37,500 bases of DNA from Nitrospirales bacterium. GTDB taxonomy: Bacteria; Nitrospirota; Nitrospiria; Nitrospirales; UBA8639. Position numbers and translations under genes: made by a program. Positions 9,147 through 16,317 of this stretch are shown piece after piece. Under the pieces are notes generated by a model. The model had not been told where the DNA came from and did no database searches. It saw nothing but the letters and a program-made list of their open reading frames with translations. Location: positions 1 to 37,500 of the forward strand of contig WHTE01000012.1 of NCBI GenBank assembly GCA_009377845.1, given 5' to 3'. Position 1 is the stretch's first letter; each line of letters starts with the position of its first letter.

Positions 9147-9380
9147 CTTGCAACTTCAGATTGGGAATACATACCAATAAGTGATAGGGATTTGTTGCTC
9201 AGGGTAGGGATCATCCTTACCCACGGGATCCCAGGGTGAAGGGTTCGGACTTGCAACCTCCTTTTCCTTCACCTTGGGGAGTCCCTGCCCGGCCTACATT
9301 CGGTGCTTAAGCCTCAAGGCGTCTTTTTGCGGAGTGCTGAAGAGGTTCCCTTGCCGTGCGGCCTCTTCCGAATCAGCACG
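9147..9380 (+). ncRNA. Candidate structured RNA with alternative pairings
   Basis: Three strong hairpins lie in about 180 bases. Hairpin 1 is 9202-9222, GGGTAGGG closing on TCCTTACCC with one G-U pair. Hairpin 2 is 9225-9285, with inner stem CCCAGGGTGAAGG against CCTTCACCTTGGG (9230-9242/9266-9278, one G-U) and outer GGGA/TCCC. Hairpin 3 is 9334-9379, GTGCT and GAAGAGG against CCTCTTC and AGCAC with a 6-base bulge. The 5' arm of hairpin 1 (9202-9210) can instead pair with TCCCTGCCC at 9282-9290, using one G-U. The two states exclude each other, as in a regulatory switch. I know no RNA family that matches. It could equally be palindromic repeat DNA. Confidence 0.35.
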
Positions 9381-9580
9381 AAGGGAGAAGTGAACCGAAC
9401 GAGAGTGCGCCGTCAGGCATCTTCATTGTGAGGGTTTTCCCTTTTCGCTCCTTACTTCTCGCAATTAGTGAACCGGCCTTTATGCCATTTTCCAAATGGA
9501 GTATGCGGCTGGAAAAGGATGAAGACGGATAAAAGGATTGGAGTTCATATTCTATATGACCGTTCCTTCCAGGATTTGCC

Positions 9581-9834
9581 ATGAGTGGTGAAGAGGCTGT
9601 CATTCAAGCTTATGAACATGCCGTCAAAATGGCCCAGGATGTCACGCGACCGGCATATGAGTCCTTGCAATGGGCCGCGAAAGCCGAGGCCTATGCTTTG
9701 CGCTTTGTCAATATTGCCAAGATTTAACCGGGCCGGGAGGGCTGATTTTCTGGCACGAACAAGCTCTTTCGGCCTATCGCCTCGGTCGGCAACAACTGGC
9801 AGAACTGCGCACGGGATACAAAGAGGCCGGCTAA
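9581..9834 (+). pseudogene. Small frameshifted gene of unknown function
   Basis: From the ATG at 9581, with AGGA eight bases upstream, the frame reads a helical, alanine-rich peptide (MSGEEAVIQAYEHAVKMAQD ... EAYALRFVNIAK) of 48 codons ending at a TAA. In another frame the sequence continues in a similar style, GGLIFWHEQALSAYRLGRQQ and on to GYKEAG, with a stop at 9832-9834. One inserted base near 9722-9727 would join them into a protein of about 84 residues. I infer a small real gene broken by a frameshift. It is too short to appear in the ORF track, and the minus-strand ORF 9545-10117 is its shadow. No family is recognised. Confidence 0.45.
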
Positions 9835-10245
9835 ACGTGGGCATGCGATGGAGGGATACCGTCCAGAGCGATAATCTGCAACGCTCGCACGGCTTCCAGG
9901 TCATTTTGCCGCAGTAAACGGCAGCATTCATCAGTAGAAGGAAGATTGACCGCTGACACTTTCCAACATGACGGCGAGCATTCTTCGGGCGGCCGATCGT
10001 ATCATTATGCCGGTCCGGCAGTCCTTTCCGGATATCGTCTTGGAGCAGGCCTTGGTGGTCGTTCTTTTGCATTAGTCGCGGAGACCGGTTTTTGCCCATC
10101 GGCTTAGCCGAATTCATTTCAGGGTCTAATCATCGAATCGGGTCGGCTACCTGGCCGGTGTCTTCTGAGGTGCGGGGGTATTGTCACCACCTGCTGGTTC
10201 CCGGGTCACACGGGATGGAGACAGAGTGAGCAGAGAAAGATGATC

Positions 10246-10272
10246 CCTCGCCTGCTCTCGATGCAGGCGAGG
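10246..10272 (-). terminator. Hairpin downstream of the His-rich gene
   Basis: CCTCGCCTGC-7 bases-GCAGGCGAGG is a perfect 10-bp stem, placed 30 bases beyond the stop of the minus-strand His-rich gene. Read on the minus strand it is followed by GATCATCTTTCTC, only weakly T-rich. It is likely a transcription end or an RNA-stabilising structure. Confidence 0.5.
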
Positions 10273-10301
10273 ATAATCATTGAAGGAATGAACGGAAGGA
10301 G

Positions 10302-10649
10302 TTAACCGACATGGACTGGACCGTGGTCGTCGCAATGGGTCCCATGCGGAAAATGCAAATGGCCTTCAACCACATAGTCTATATGATCTCCGTGAGGGAT
10401 GGGTTCATGCCCGCAAGAGAGGTTGTGAAGATGTTTGGAATCATGAGAATCACACGAGTGGTCAGGAGTGCAGTCAGCCGGGTTCGCTTTGCTGACGGTG
10501 AGGGTGTGTTCATCCACATGTCCATTGTGGATGTTGTGAAGATGCCCATCGTGAAGATAATCCTGATGCCCATCGTGCCTGACAAGGGTGTGACCACAAC
10601 CGGGGCTGTGCACATGGGGATGTTCGTCATGAATACGGTGTTCGTTCAT
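10302..10649 (-). CDS. Histidine-rich metal-binding protein with a duplicated 31-residue unit
   Basis: A protein of 115 residues, about a quarter of them His. The track starts at 10685; I choose the ATG at 10649 because AAAGGA lies seven bases upstream. Two 31-residue units have identical spacing: residues 18-48 (CGHTLVRHDGHQDYLHDGHL...) and 79-109 (CGHEPIPHGDHIDYVVEGHL...), pattern CGH-x4-H-x2-H-x-DY-x3-GHLH-x2-H-x2-H-x3-H. Each probably binds zinc, nickel or copper. There is no signal peptide or membrane helix, so it should be cytoplasmic. Databases often label such proteins as zinc transporter permease, but no transporter features are visible. It likely buffers or chaperones a metal ion. 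The upstream promoter has a dyad compatible with metal-responsive control. Confidence 0.75.
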   Translation of the reverse strand: MNEHRIHDEHPHVHSPGCGHTLVRHDGHQDYLHDGHLHNIHNGHVDEHTLTVSKANPADCTPDHSCDSHDSKHLHNLSCGHEPIPHGDHIDYVVEGHLHFPHGTHCDDHGPVHVG

Positions 10650-10704
10650 GGCGTGTCCTTTCTTGATGATGGTTGTTTCCTTCACGTGCTATGAATTGTA
10701 TTTC

Positions 10705-10734
10705 AGTCTAGAAAATTACTCGAAATTGAGTCAA
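10705..10734 (-). promoter_or_regulatory. Putative promoter with spacer dyad for the His-rich gene
   Basis: On the minus strand TTGACT (10734-10729), an 18-base spacer and TAGACT (10710-10705) form a promoter-like pair about 55 bases before the ATG. ACTC-6-GAGT (10718-10731) starts inside the -35 box and extends into the spacer. MerR-family metal sensors bind dyads between slightly over-spaced boxes. The spacing here is 18 rather than 19-20 and the dyad is short, so the assignment is tentative. Confidence 0.35.
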
Positions 10735-10788
10735 GCGATTATATATGAGCAACCTCTTCCGATTCAGAAAGCTCTACACAAAAAGACA

Positions 10789-10806
10789 GATTTGCGGGCG
10801 CAAATC
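10789..10806 (-). terminator. Hairpin between the IS110 remnant and the His-rich gene promoter
   Basis: GATTTGC-GGGC-GCAAATC is a 7-bp stem with a 4-base loop. On the minus strand it is followed by TGTCTTTTTG, a short T-run, so it could end transcription coming from the IS110 remnant. Confidence 0.45.
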
Positions 10807-10830
10807 CCTCCTGATCCCCTTTTTTCAAAA
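10801..10830 (-). repeat. Interspersed repeat, copy 2
   Basis: The minus-strand sequence TTTTGAAAAAAGGGGATCAG followed by GAGGGATTTG aligns with 2562-2587 with four single-base gaps or changes. It abuts the point where the IS110 transposase frame is lost, so the break may be linked to this repeat. Confidence 0.5.
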
Positions 10831-11133
10831 AACGGTCTTCGCCACGTGCTGCGCATCCAACTTGTCCGTCTTGTTCTTCGTCTGAATCACGACCTTGGCC
10901 CGGCGCAGATCACTCACGACGACCTCATGGCCCAGCTCCTCCAGGAGCTGCGCCACCCATGCCGCTCAAGGAGCTGCCTCCACCACACAGCGCCGCCGCC
11001 CTCCCCCCTGCAGGCTCTGCGAAAACCCCGTGGGGTCGGTGGGGCCCAGCTGTTCGCGGAGGATCTTGCCCGTCGCATCCAGCACACACACCGCGCTGGT
11101 CTTGCTCGCTAAATCAATGCCACAATACTTCAT
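10825..11133 (-). pseudogene. IS110-family transposase, truncated remnant with internal stop
   Basis: Starting at the ATG at 11133, the minus strand reads MKYCGIDLASKTSAVCVLDA, then VVEAAP, an in-frame TGA at 10966-10968, then AAWVAQLLEELGHEVVVSDL and TKNKTDKLDAQHVAKT. This is the N-terminal RuvC-like DEDD domain of IS110 transposases. The acidic residues are Asp7, Glu52, Asp90 and Asp93 with family-like spacing. Similarity ends at about 10831, next to a dispersed repeat. The rest of the domain and the C-terminal serine domain are absent, so this is a dead fragment. It is absent from the ORF track because of the stop. I read it by direct translation. Confidence 0.85.
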
Positions 11134-11213
11134 CGGTCACTCTCCTTCAGAATGAGGCGTCAGGGAGACGACCTCGGGTCAAGGAATAAATTGTTCTGCT
11201 GGAGGGTGACCGA
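11134..11213 (-). other. Leader of the IS110 remnant with inverted repeat; possible bridge-RNA relic
   Basis: CGGTCACTCTCCTTCAG (11134-11150) and CTGGAGGGTGACCG (11200-11213) are imperfect inverted repeats enclosing about 50 bases directly before the transposase ATG. In IS110-group elements the non-coding end before the transposase encodes the bridge RNA. This may be a piece of that end, but I cannot identify guide loops. Confidence 0.35.
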
Positions 11214-11272
11214 TTTTTTTGCCTCGTGTCTAATGTACGACCTGCTTTATACCATCTGAACAATGCCGTCGT

Positions 11273-11338
11273 GCCTGCGCCGAGCTCCCGGCCTTCGTAG
11301 CCGAAGCTACTTCGGCGGAGTAGGCTCGGCAGGCAGGC
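11273..11338 (+). repeat. Large imperfect hairpin, REP/MITE-like
   Basis: Outer arms GCCGAGC (11279-11285) and GCTCGGC (11324-11330), extended by GCCTGC against GCAGGC, enclose an inner perfect stem GTAGC-cgaa-GCTAC (11297-11310). The following sequence to 11.52 kb has no credible gene and is GC-rich. It includes GCCAGCGGGGTTCTC (11337-11351), which is also present at 8760-8774. Confidence 0.5.
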
Positions 11339-11524
11339 CAGCGGGGTTCTCGCTCCTTGGCCGTGCTCGCGTCCTCCTCCGTACGCTCCGCCCGTCCAAG
11401 TGGCTGCGGCCTTCCCTTCGAGAGGCCTCAGGGCAGGACTGGACGCGCCTGTTTGAACACTCCCTTCTTTTCTTCCGGTGGGTCTCGGTCATGCATGTGT
11501 TGATGAAAAGGCCAAATATTTGAA

Positions 11525-11555
11525 GTATTCAACAGCCCCTTGAATGATTCAATAG
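11525..11555 (+). repeat. Right boundary repeats of the 8.7-11.5 kb island
   Basis: GTATTCAACAGCCCC (11525-11539) is the inverted partner of 8741-8757. It is followed directly by TTGAATGATTCAATAG (11540-11555), the second copy of the 16-bp repeat at 9028-9043. The acyl-ligase stop codon begins five bases further on (11561), so the palindrome could also act at the end of that transcript. Confidence 0.6.
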
Positions 11556-11560
11556 TCTCG

Positions 11561-14263
11561 TCAGAGAGACGCCACTGCGTCACGGATTAACCGGGTAGCT
11601 GTGACATGGGGGTCCTCGCCCTTGGTTATCCAGGTCTCGATCATGGATGAGGTGAAGATTTGGCCTTCGCCAAAGGTGAGTGTGATGGGATGGAAATGAG
11701 GTCGTTTGGCATCGGGTGGCCAGGCCTGAAAACTTCCTTCGATTTTGACGGGGATGACAGGGACGTTCAACTCACATGCCAGAACTCCAACGCCTTTCTT
11801 GAAGGGTAGGAGTTGGCCATCGATGCTCCGCTCGCCTTCGGGAAAGATCAGAAGGCTTTTCCCACTGCGGAGTAGGGCTGCTGAGATCCGGAGGACGGTG
11901 GCCAGGGACGTCTCCGGCCCCACGGGAATCACATGGCCCACGCGTGCAACCCATCGACGAAACGGTGAGCGAAAGTACGGTTCCCAGCCAAGTGTGTAGA
12001 GTTGCGAAAATGTCGCCTGTGGCACGGCGGCGAGTAATATGAAGGGATCGATAAAACTCAGATGATTGGCGGTGAGGATACAGGGACCCTCCCGAGGAAG
12101 GTGCTCGATGCCGTTGACGGTCAATTTGAAGGCCAGACGGAAGAGGCATTCGAAGATCCCCATCGCCATGTTCCCTATGAGCCGTTTCCCTTGGGGTAGC
12201 GGTGCGAGGAACTTCTTCGTCAGATCAGGGGGGAGAGGGGCTTCGAAGATCTCATGCCAAGATACAGGGACTTCTGGTTTTTCAGCATGAACATATTCGA
12301 GGGCCATGAGCTTTTCTATGACATCCCGTACGGTGACCACTTCTCCCATGAACTTCTCCGGTACCGGCCCCAACCGGCTTTCGAGGACGGCTTGAAATTC
12401 GACACGCTTGAGAGAGTCGAATCCCAAGTCAAGGTCAAGGTGATCATCCACACGGACGTCTCTGTGGGACGAAACCATCCCGGCCAGAGTTTCGATGACC
12501 ACTCGGCCCGTGGAGGTCTGGCGAATCTGCCGGTCGGTCTCGGGAACGTGATCCGGTGGTTTTTCGACAGAGGTCTTTTCTGATTGAGCTCTGGCCATGA
12601 CAAGATGTCGTTGAATTTTTCCCAGGCGAGTGCGCGGGAGTGGCTCCTTGACCAGGGTCACACCGCTAATCCGCTTGTATGTGGGGAGTGTGATGGCGAC
12701 TCTATTGAGCGCATCTTTGATGTAGCCTGCGGAATCATGAATGCGCTGTTCCCGTAAATAATCAAAATTTGGCACGACCACGGCATGAAGATGCTCGCCT
12801 TCCTCACCCTCGCGGGGTAGGCCGAGGATACAGAGTTCGGCGATCGCCGGATTCTGTTGGTATTCTCCTTCCAGTTCCTCGGGAAGGATGTTTTTCCCTC
12901 CAGGTGTGACGATAAGTTCCTTGATCCTCCCGGTGAGAAACACGTACCCGTCTGAATCCAGGTAGCCCAGATCTCCGGTGTGAAACCAGCCATCACGGAT
13001 GGCCTCAGCCGTTTCGGTTGGCGCTTGATCATACCCCTTCATGACATTCGGCCCCCGCACCACCACTTCTCCAACTCCCGCTTCGTCAGGTTTGTCGATT
13101 CGTACCTCGACATGTGCGACTGGTGGACCGACGGAACCCGGTTTCGGTCGAGACAAGGGACTGAAGGCAATCACAGGCGCCGTTTCGGTCAACCCGTACC
13201 CTTCTCTAATCGTAAATCCGAGGCTGCTCAGGTCTTTCGAGACCTGCGGATCCAGTTTGGCTCCGCCGCTACACAGAAGCCGAAGGGAGGGACCAAATCG
13301 GCTGTGAATAGGTGCAAAGAGCAGTCGTCCGGGATTCCACCTCGTATGGGTTCTCACAAGATCTGAGAGGCCGATGAGCAGAGTGAAGAGCCAACGACCT
13401 AGCGCGGGACGTCGACTCAGTTCGTCATAAACCGCCCGACGAATCATGGCAAAAATTTGGGGAACTCCCACCACGATCGTGATTCCGGTTTCATGAATGC
13501 ATTGCACCAGGTCCGGCCCCTTGAGTGATTGTAAGAAGGTGATTCTTGCACCCAGGAAAATCGGAACGAGGAAAGCGATCATGAAGGGATAGGCGTGGTG
13601 CAGGGGGAGCATCGCTAAAAAATTATCCTCCGGCCCCGCTAACCCTTCCCCCATGAGGGCCTTGGCGTTGGCCATGAAATTGCGGTGAGTGAGTAATACA
13701 CCCTTGGGCCTTTTAGTCGTGCCTGAGGTATAGAGCAACGAAGCCACGTCGTCCGGATTAACTTTGATGTCAACGGGTGGCGTCTGCTGCCCTTGTGGGA
13801 TGAGATCCCTCATGGAAGGTTGGTGAGGTCTTGTCGCGGCATCCATGCTCACCACCTCAATTGAAGCGGGAAGTTCTTGAACCAACGCCTCTGTTTTCGC
13901 GCTGGCGAAGACTAACCGGCTGTTGGAGGTGGTGAAGAAGGAGAGGAGTTGCTCCTGCGGCATCTGAATATCCAGTGGAACTGCTGTCGCGCCGACTGTG
14001 AGGATGCTGAGATACGCGATCACCCATTCCGGACGATTTTCAGCCACGATGGCGATACGATGCCCAGGACGAAGGCCGCGCTCGACAAGGCTGTTCGAGA
14101 GTCCATGAACTTGCTCCAACACTTCCCCGTAGGTGTGACGTCGATAGCCCTTGTCTTCTTTCACCTGCATGGCCACACGATCGGCGGCAACAGCCGCGAG
14201 CGCAAGAAAAGCCTCTGGAATACAATCTGGAAGCGTGTTGGGAGCGAGGAGAGGAGCCTGCAT
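11561..14263 (-). CDS. Fused acyl-CoA/ACP ligase, acyl carrier domain and PlsC acyltransferase
   Basis: About 900 residues in three enzyme parts. The track opens at TTG 14290; I prefer the ATG at 14263, with CGAGG eight bases upstream. Track numbering is used below. Residues 20-560 are an AMP-forming acyl ligase with the P-loop YTSGTTKRPKG (187-197), GYGLTETAP, GWFHTGDLG and TGRIKELI. Residues 585-665 are a phosphopantetheine carrier domain with the attachment Ser626 in GFDSL. Residues 700-909 are a PlsC-type acyltransferase with NHLSFID (His743, HX4D) and FPEGERS. It should activate a fatty acid, load it on its own carrier domain and transfer it to a lysophospholipid or similar acceptor at the membrane. 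E. coli Aas joins the same two catalytic parts in the opposite order and has no carrier domain. The acceptor is not evident. Confidence 0.88.
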   Translation of the reverse strand: MQAPLLAPNTLPDCIPEAFLALAAVAADRVAMQVKEDKGYRRHTYGEVLEQVHGLSNSLVERGLRPGHRIAIVAENRPEWVIAYLSILTVGATAVPLDIQMPQEQLLSFFTTSNSRLVFASAKTEALVQELPASIEVVSMDAATRPHQPSMRDLIPQGQQTPPVDIKVNPDDVASLLYTSGTTKRPKGVLLTHRNFMANAKALMGEGLAGPEDNFLAMLPLHHAYPFMIAFLVPIFLGARITFLQSLKGPDLVQCIHETGITIVVGVPQIFAMIRRAVYDELSRRPALGRWLFTLLIGLSDLVRTHTRWNPGRLLFAPIHSRFGPSLRLLCSGGAKLDPQVSKDLSSLGFTIREGYGLTETAPVIAFSPLSRPKPGSVGPPVAHVEVRIDKPDEAGVGEVVVRGPNVMKGYDQAPTETAEAIRDGWFHTGDLGYLDSDGYVFLTGRIKELIVTPGGKNILPEELEGEYQQNPAIAELCILGLPREGEEGEHLHAVVVPNFDYLREQRIHDSAGYIKDALNRVAITLPTYKRISGVTLVKEPLPRTRLGKIQRHLVMARAQSEKTSVEKPPDHVPETDRQIRQTSTGRVVIETLAGMVSSHRDVRVDDHLDLDLGFDSLKRVEFQAVLESRLGPVPEKFMGEVVTVRDVIEKLMALEYVHAEKPEVPVSWHEIFEAPLPPDLTKKFLAPLPQGKRLIGNMAMGIFECLFRLAFKLTVNGIEHLPREGPCILTANHLSFIDPFILLAAVPQATFSQLYTLGWEPYFRSPFRRWVARVGHVIPVGPETSLATVLRISAALLRSGKSLLIFPEGERSIDGQLLPFKKGVGVLACELNVPVIPVKIEGSFQAWPPDAKRPHFHPITLTFGEGQIFTSSMIETWITKGEDPHVTATRLIRDAVASL

Positions 14264-14854
14264 GGTCTGAGCCTCGGAAGAGGGACACAAAGAAAAGCGG
14301 CGAAGCTAAGTCTACCCTAATGTGGCTGTTGTTCCAAGACCCAGCTCCGGAAGCTGAGATTCGCCTGGGTGAGATGTCCGGGAACGGCGTGATGGTGTCT
14401 TATTGCTGATGCGTGTGGTGCTCTCTGCGTTCCTTCAAATAAAAAAGTACACGGTTCCCGGGCGCCCGGGCTTTACAACAGGTGACTGAAGAGAGAGGAG
14501 AAAGAAAACACCCAGATTATAACCTTGGTAAGAACCAACCAAAGGCCTCGAGTGAAGCCTCAAAGGGTAAATCATGGGTCTCTCTTCGTTTCCAGTTTGG
14601 CCGGTCGGCTTGCATTCAATCCCGGCATTGTTGTGTCAGGAATCTCCCTCTCCTCCATGTGGTGGTTTCCTGAGTTGAACGGAGAAGGCTTCCCGAATAA
14701 ATGACGATTGGAAACCCTTAACCAGAAGGGAAAATAAACCGAAAAAGCAAGGAGCATTCTGTCATGTCGTGCGGCGGGCCTTCCGCGTTTGAAAAAATTG
14801 AGGCCCTTCACCACTTATTGGCCTTTTTAGAATCAAGCTGGAACGGGTCTTTTT
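14264..14854. other. Divergent intergenic region with perfect 14-bp palindrome
   Basis: Between the divergent ligase and HD-GYP genes I see no credible ORF. CCCGGGCGCCCGGG (14457-14470) is a perfect palindrome with no loop, next to AAATAAAAAAGTAC. It might be a protein-binding site, but it is also simply GC-rich. Promoters for both flanking genes should lie here; none is convincing. Confidence 0.4.
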
Positions 14855-16264
14855 ATGCCATTTATTGAAGTTGAAGATACTCGGGATCTCCAGATTGGAA
14901 CGTTTGTCAAACTTGAAGGGTCCTGGTTTAGTCATCCCTTTCCCACCAATACCTTTAAGATCAAATCTCCAGAAGATCTGGCCACCATTCAAGGCCTCAA
15001 AAACGTCACCATTCTCCATGATCCTGAGCGGTCCGCCTCGTTCGATGTTGAGGACCTTCAAGAGGAAAACCGGGGGCCATTAGATGGCGAGACGGACGCA
15101 TGTGTCTCGAAAGACGCAGAGACTTTTTCCGATTCAGCATTGAATCAACCTGAAGTCAACGAACCGCTCATCAAAGAATCCTCTCTGTCCGAAATTATGG
15201 ACCGGCGGGAGGACTACCATGAATTCCAGGACCACCTGCGTAAGGTGGAAGTGGCTTATCAAAAAACTCTGGGACAGGGACATGAACTGTTTCGTCAACT
15301 GAGTGACCGCCGACCAGCTGGACTCAAAACTGCCGATGCGATGGTCACGAGCATTGTCACAGCTATGCAAAATCCGAAGACGGCGATGTCGTTGATTGAC
15401 GTTATCGGCAGTAACGGGGTCGCTTGGAGTCTTTCGGAGCACGCCCTCAACGTGTGCACGCTGTCCCTGCTCATCGGCCGGCAGTTGGGTGTGGAAGCCG
15501 AGGGGTTAATGGAACTCGGCCGTGGGGCTCTCTTTCACGATGTGGGCTATCGAGGGCTACCCATGAAAGTGCGATTTAGTATGGCTGGCATGAAAGTCGA
15601 ATCTGATCCCGAGTTGGAACAACGGCATCCCGAGGTTGGGCGACAGCTTATGGCTTCCTTCCCCGATACCGGTCCAATGGTGTTGGAAATGATCGGTCAG
15701 CATCATGAACGACTGGATGGTTCGGGATTTCCCAATGGCACAAGGGCAGACGACCTCTCCCTGCTGACTAAAATCGTCATGGTGGCGGATCATTATGATG
15801 AACTCTGCAATGCCCCTGATCCACAAACGAGTCTCAGCCCGCATGCGGCGCTGTCCCGTCTTTTTCGCCACGTCGTCATGAAGAGAGAATCGTCAAAATT
15901 CTGTCAGGAGGTGGTGCAAGCCCTGGTGCAGGCCATCGGCGTTTATCCACCCGGGAGTCTGGTGGAATTAACGGATGGCGTTCTCGGGGTGGTGTCACTG
16001 ATCAATATCCACAACCCCACCAAACCGATTGTGTTGTTGTATGCCCCGTGGCTTTGCCGAAACGATGGCATGTTGGTCAATTTGGCGCATGAGCGTGAGT
16101 TGGAAATCAAGCAAGCCATGCACCCAAAGGATATCCCCGAGCAGGCGCTGGCGTACCTGAGTCCCCGTCGGATGGCCATGTTTGTGCATGCGACCGAACC
16201 CACCACTAGGGCGATCAACAGCAGACGGCGGCGGCAATCTCTCAAGCCTGGTCTGAAGCGTTAA
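14855..16264 (+). CDS. HD-GYP domain phosphodiesterase with DUF3391-like N-terminus
   Basis: A 469-residue cytoplasmic protein. The N-terminal 60 residues (VEDLQ-like start, FVKLEGSWFSHPF) match the DUF3391 pattern that often precedes HD-GYP domains. The HD-GYP domain spans about 170-370. It includes HALNVCTLSLLIGRQLG, the metal-binding pair His228-Asp229 (LFHDVGY), HHE at 283-285 and DGSGFP in place of the classical DGSGYP. These features point to hydrolysis of cyclic di-GMP. The GYP variant (GFP) leaves activity plausible but unproven. The C-terminal 90 residues (PPGSLVELTDGVLGVV) are the usual post-HD-GYP beta segment. No receiver or PAS domain is attached. It stands alone between a divergent and a convergent neighbour. 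Confidence 0.85.
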   Translation: MPFIEVEDTRDLQIGTFVKLEGSWFSHPFPTNTFKIKSPEDLATIQGLKNVTILHDPERSASFDVEDLQEENRGPLDGETDACVSKDAETFSDSALNQPEVNEPLIKESSLSEIMDRREDYHEFQDHLRKVEVAYQKTLGQGHELFRQLSDRRPAGLKTADAMVTSIVTAMQNPKTAMSLIDVIGSNGVAWSLSEHALNVCTLSLLIGRQLGVEAEGLMELGRGALFHDVGYRGLPMKVRFSMAGMKVESDPELEQRHPEVGRQLMASFPDTGPMVLEMIGQHHERLDGSGFPNGTRADDLSLLTKIVMVADHYDELCNAPDPQTSLSPHAALSRLFRHVVMKRESSKFCQEVVQALVQAIGVYPPGSLVELTDGVLGVVSLINIHNPTKPIVLLYAPWLCRNDGMLVNLAHERELEIKQAMHPKDIPEQALAYLSPRRMAMFVHATEPTTRAINSRRRRQSLKPGLKR

Positions 16265-16280
16265 CCCGTTGTGTTTTGAA

Positions 16281-16304
16281 TTGGAGATGGCACCTTCTCT
16301 CCAA
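16281..16304. terminator. Possible hairpin between convergent genes
   Basis: TTGGAGA-10-TCTCCAA lies between the HD-GYP stop (16264) and the DUF3482 stop (16318). There is no T-tract on either side, so intrinsic termination is uncertain. Confidence 0.3.
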
Positions 16305-16317
16305 CGATGGTGGCTGT

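Larger units (their letters stand above)
8512..9580. other. Gene-free 1.07-kb intergenic region rich in inverted repeats
   Basis: No reading frame here looks protein-like; the ORFs in the track have odd composition and no ribosome-binding sites. It holds a 9-bp inverted repeat CGGGGTTCT/AGAACCCCG (8765-8773 and 8807-8815), short hairpins GCGGC-ctt-GCCGC (8875-8887), GGCATG-tctt-CATGCC (8895-8910) and GGTG-aaaa-CACC (8921-8932), and the larger hairpin cluster listed separately at 9.2-9.4 kb. It may be the worn left part of a repeat-bounded island reaching to 11.54 kb. Confidence 0.55.

Noticed and set aside
9545-10117. 190-residue minus-strand ORF
   Set aside because: Composition is unlike a real protein and it lies opposite a better plus-strand gene fragment, so it is a shadow.
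10311-10694. 127-residue plus-strand ORF
   Set aside because: Antisense shadow of the His-rich gene; its repeated Val/Met pattern mirrors His codons on the other strand.
10648-11189. Three overlapping plus-strand ORFs of 76-154 residues
   Set aside because: They are antisense to the IS110 transposase fragment, which reads clearly on the minus strand.
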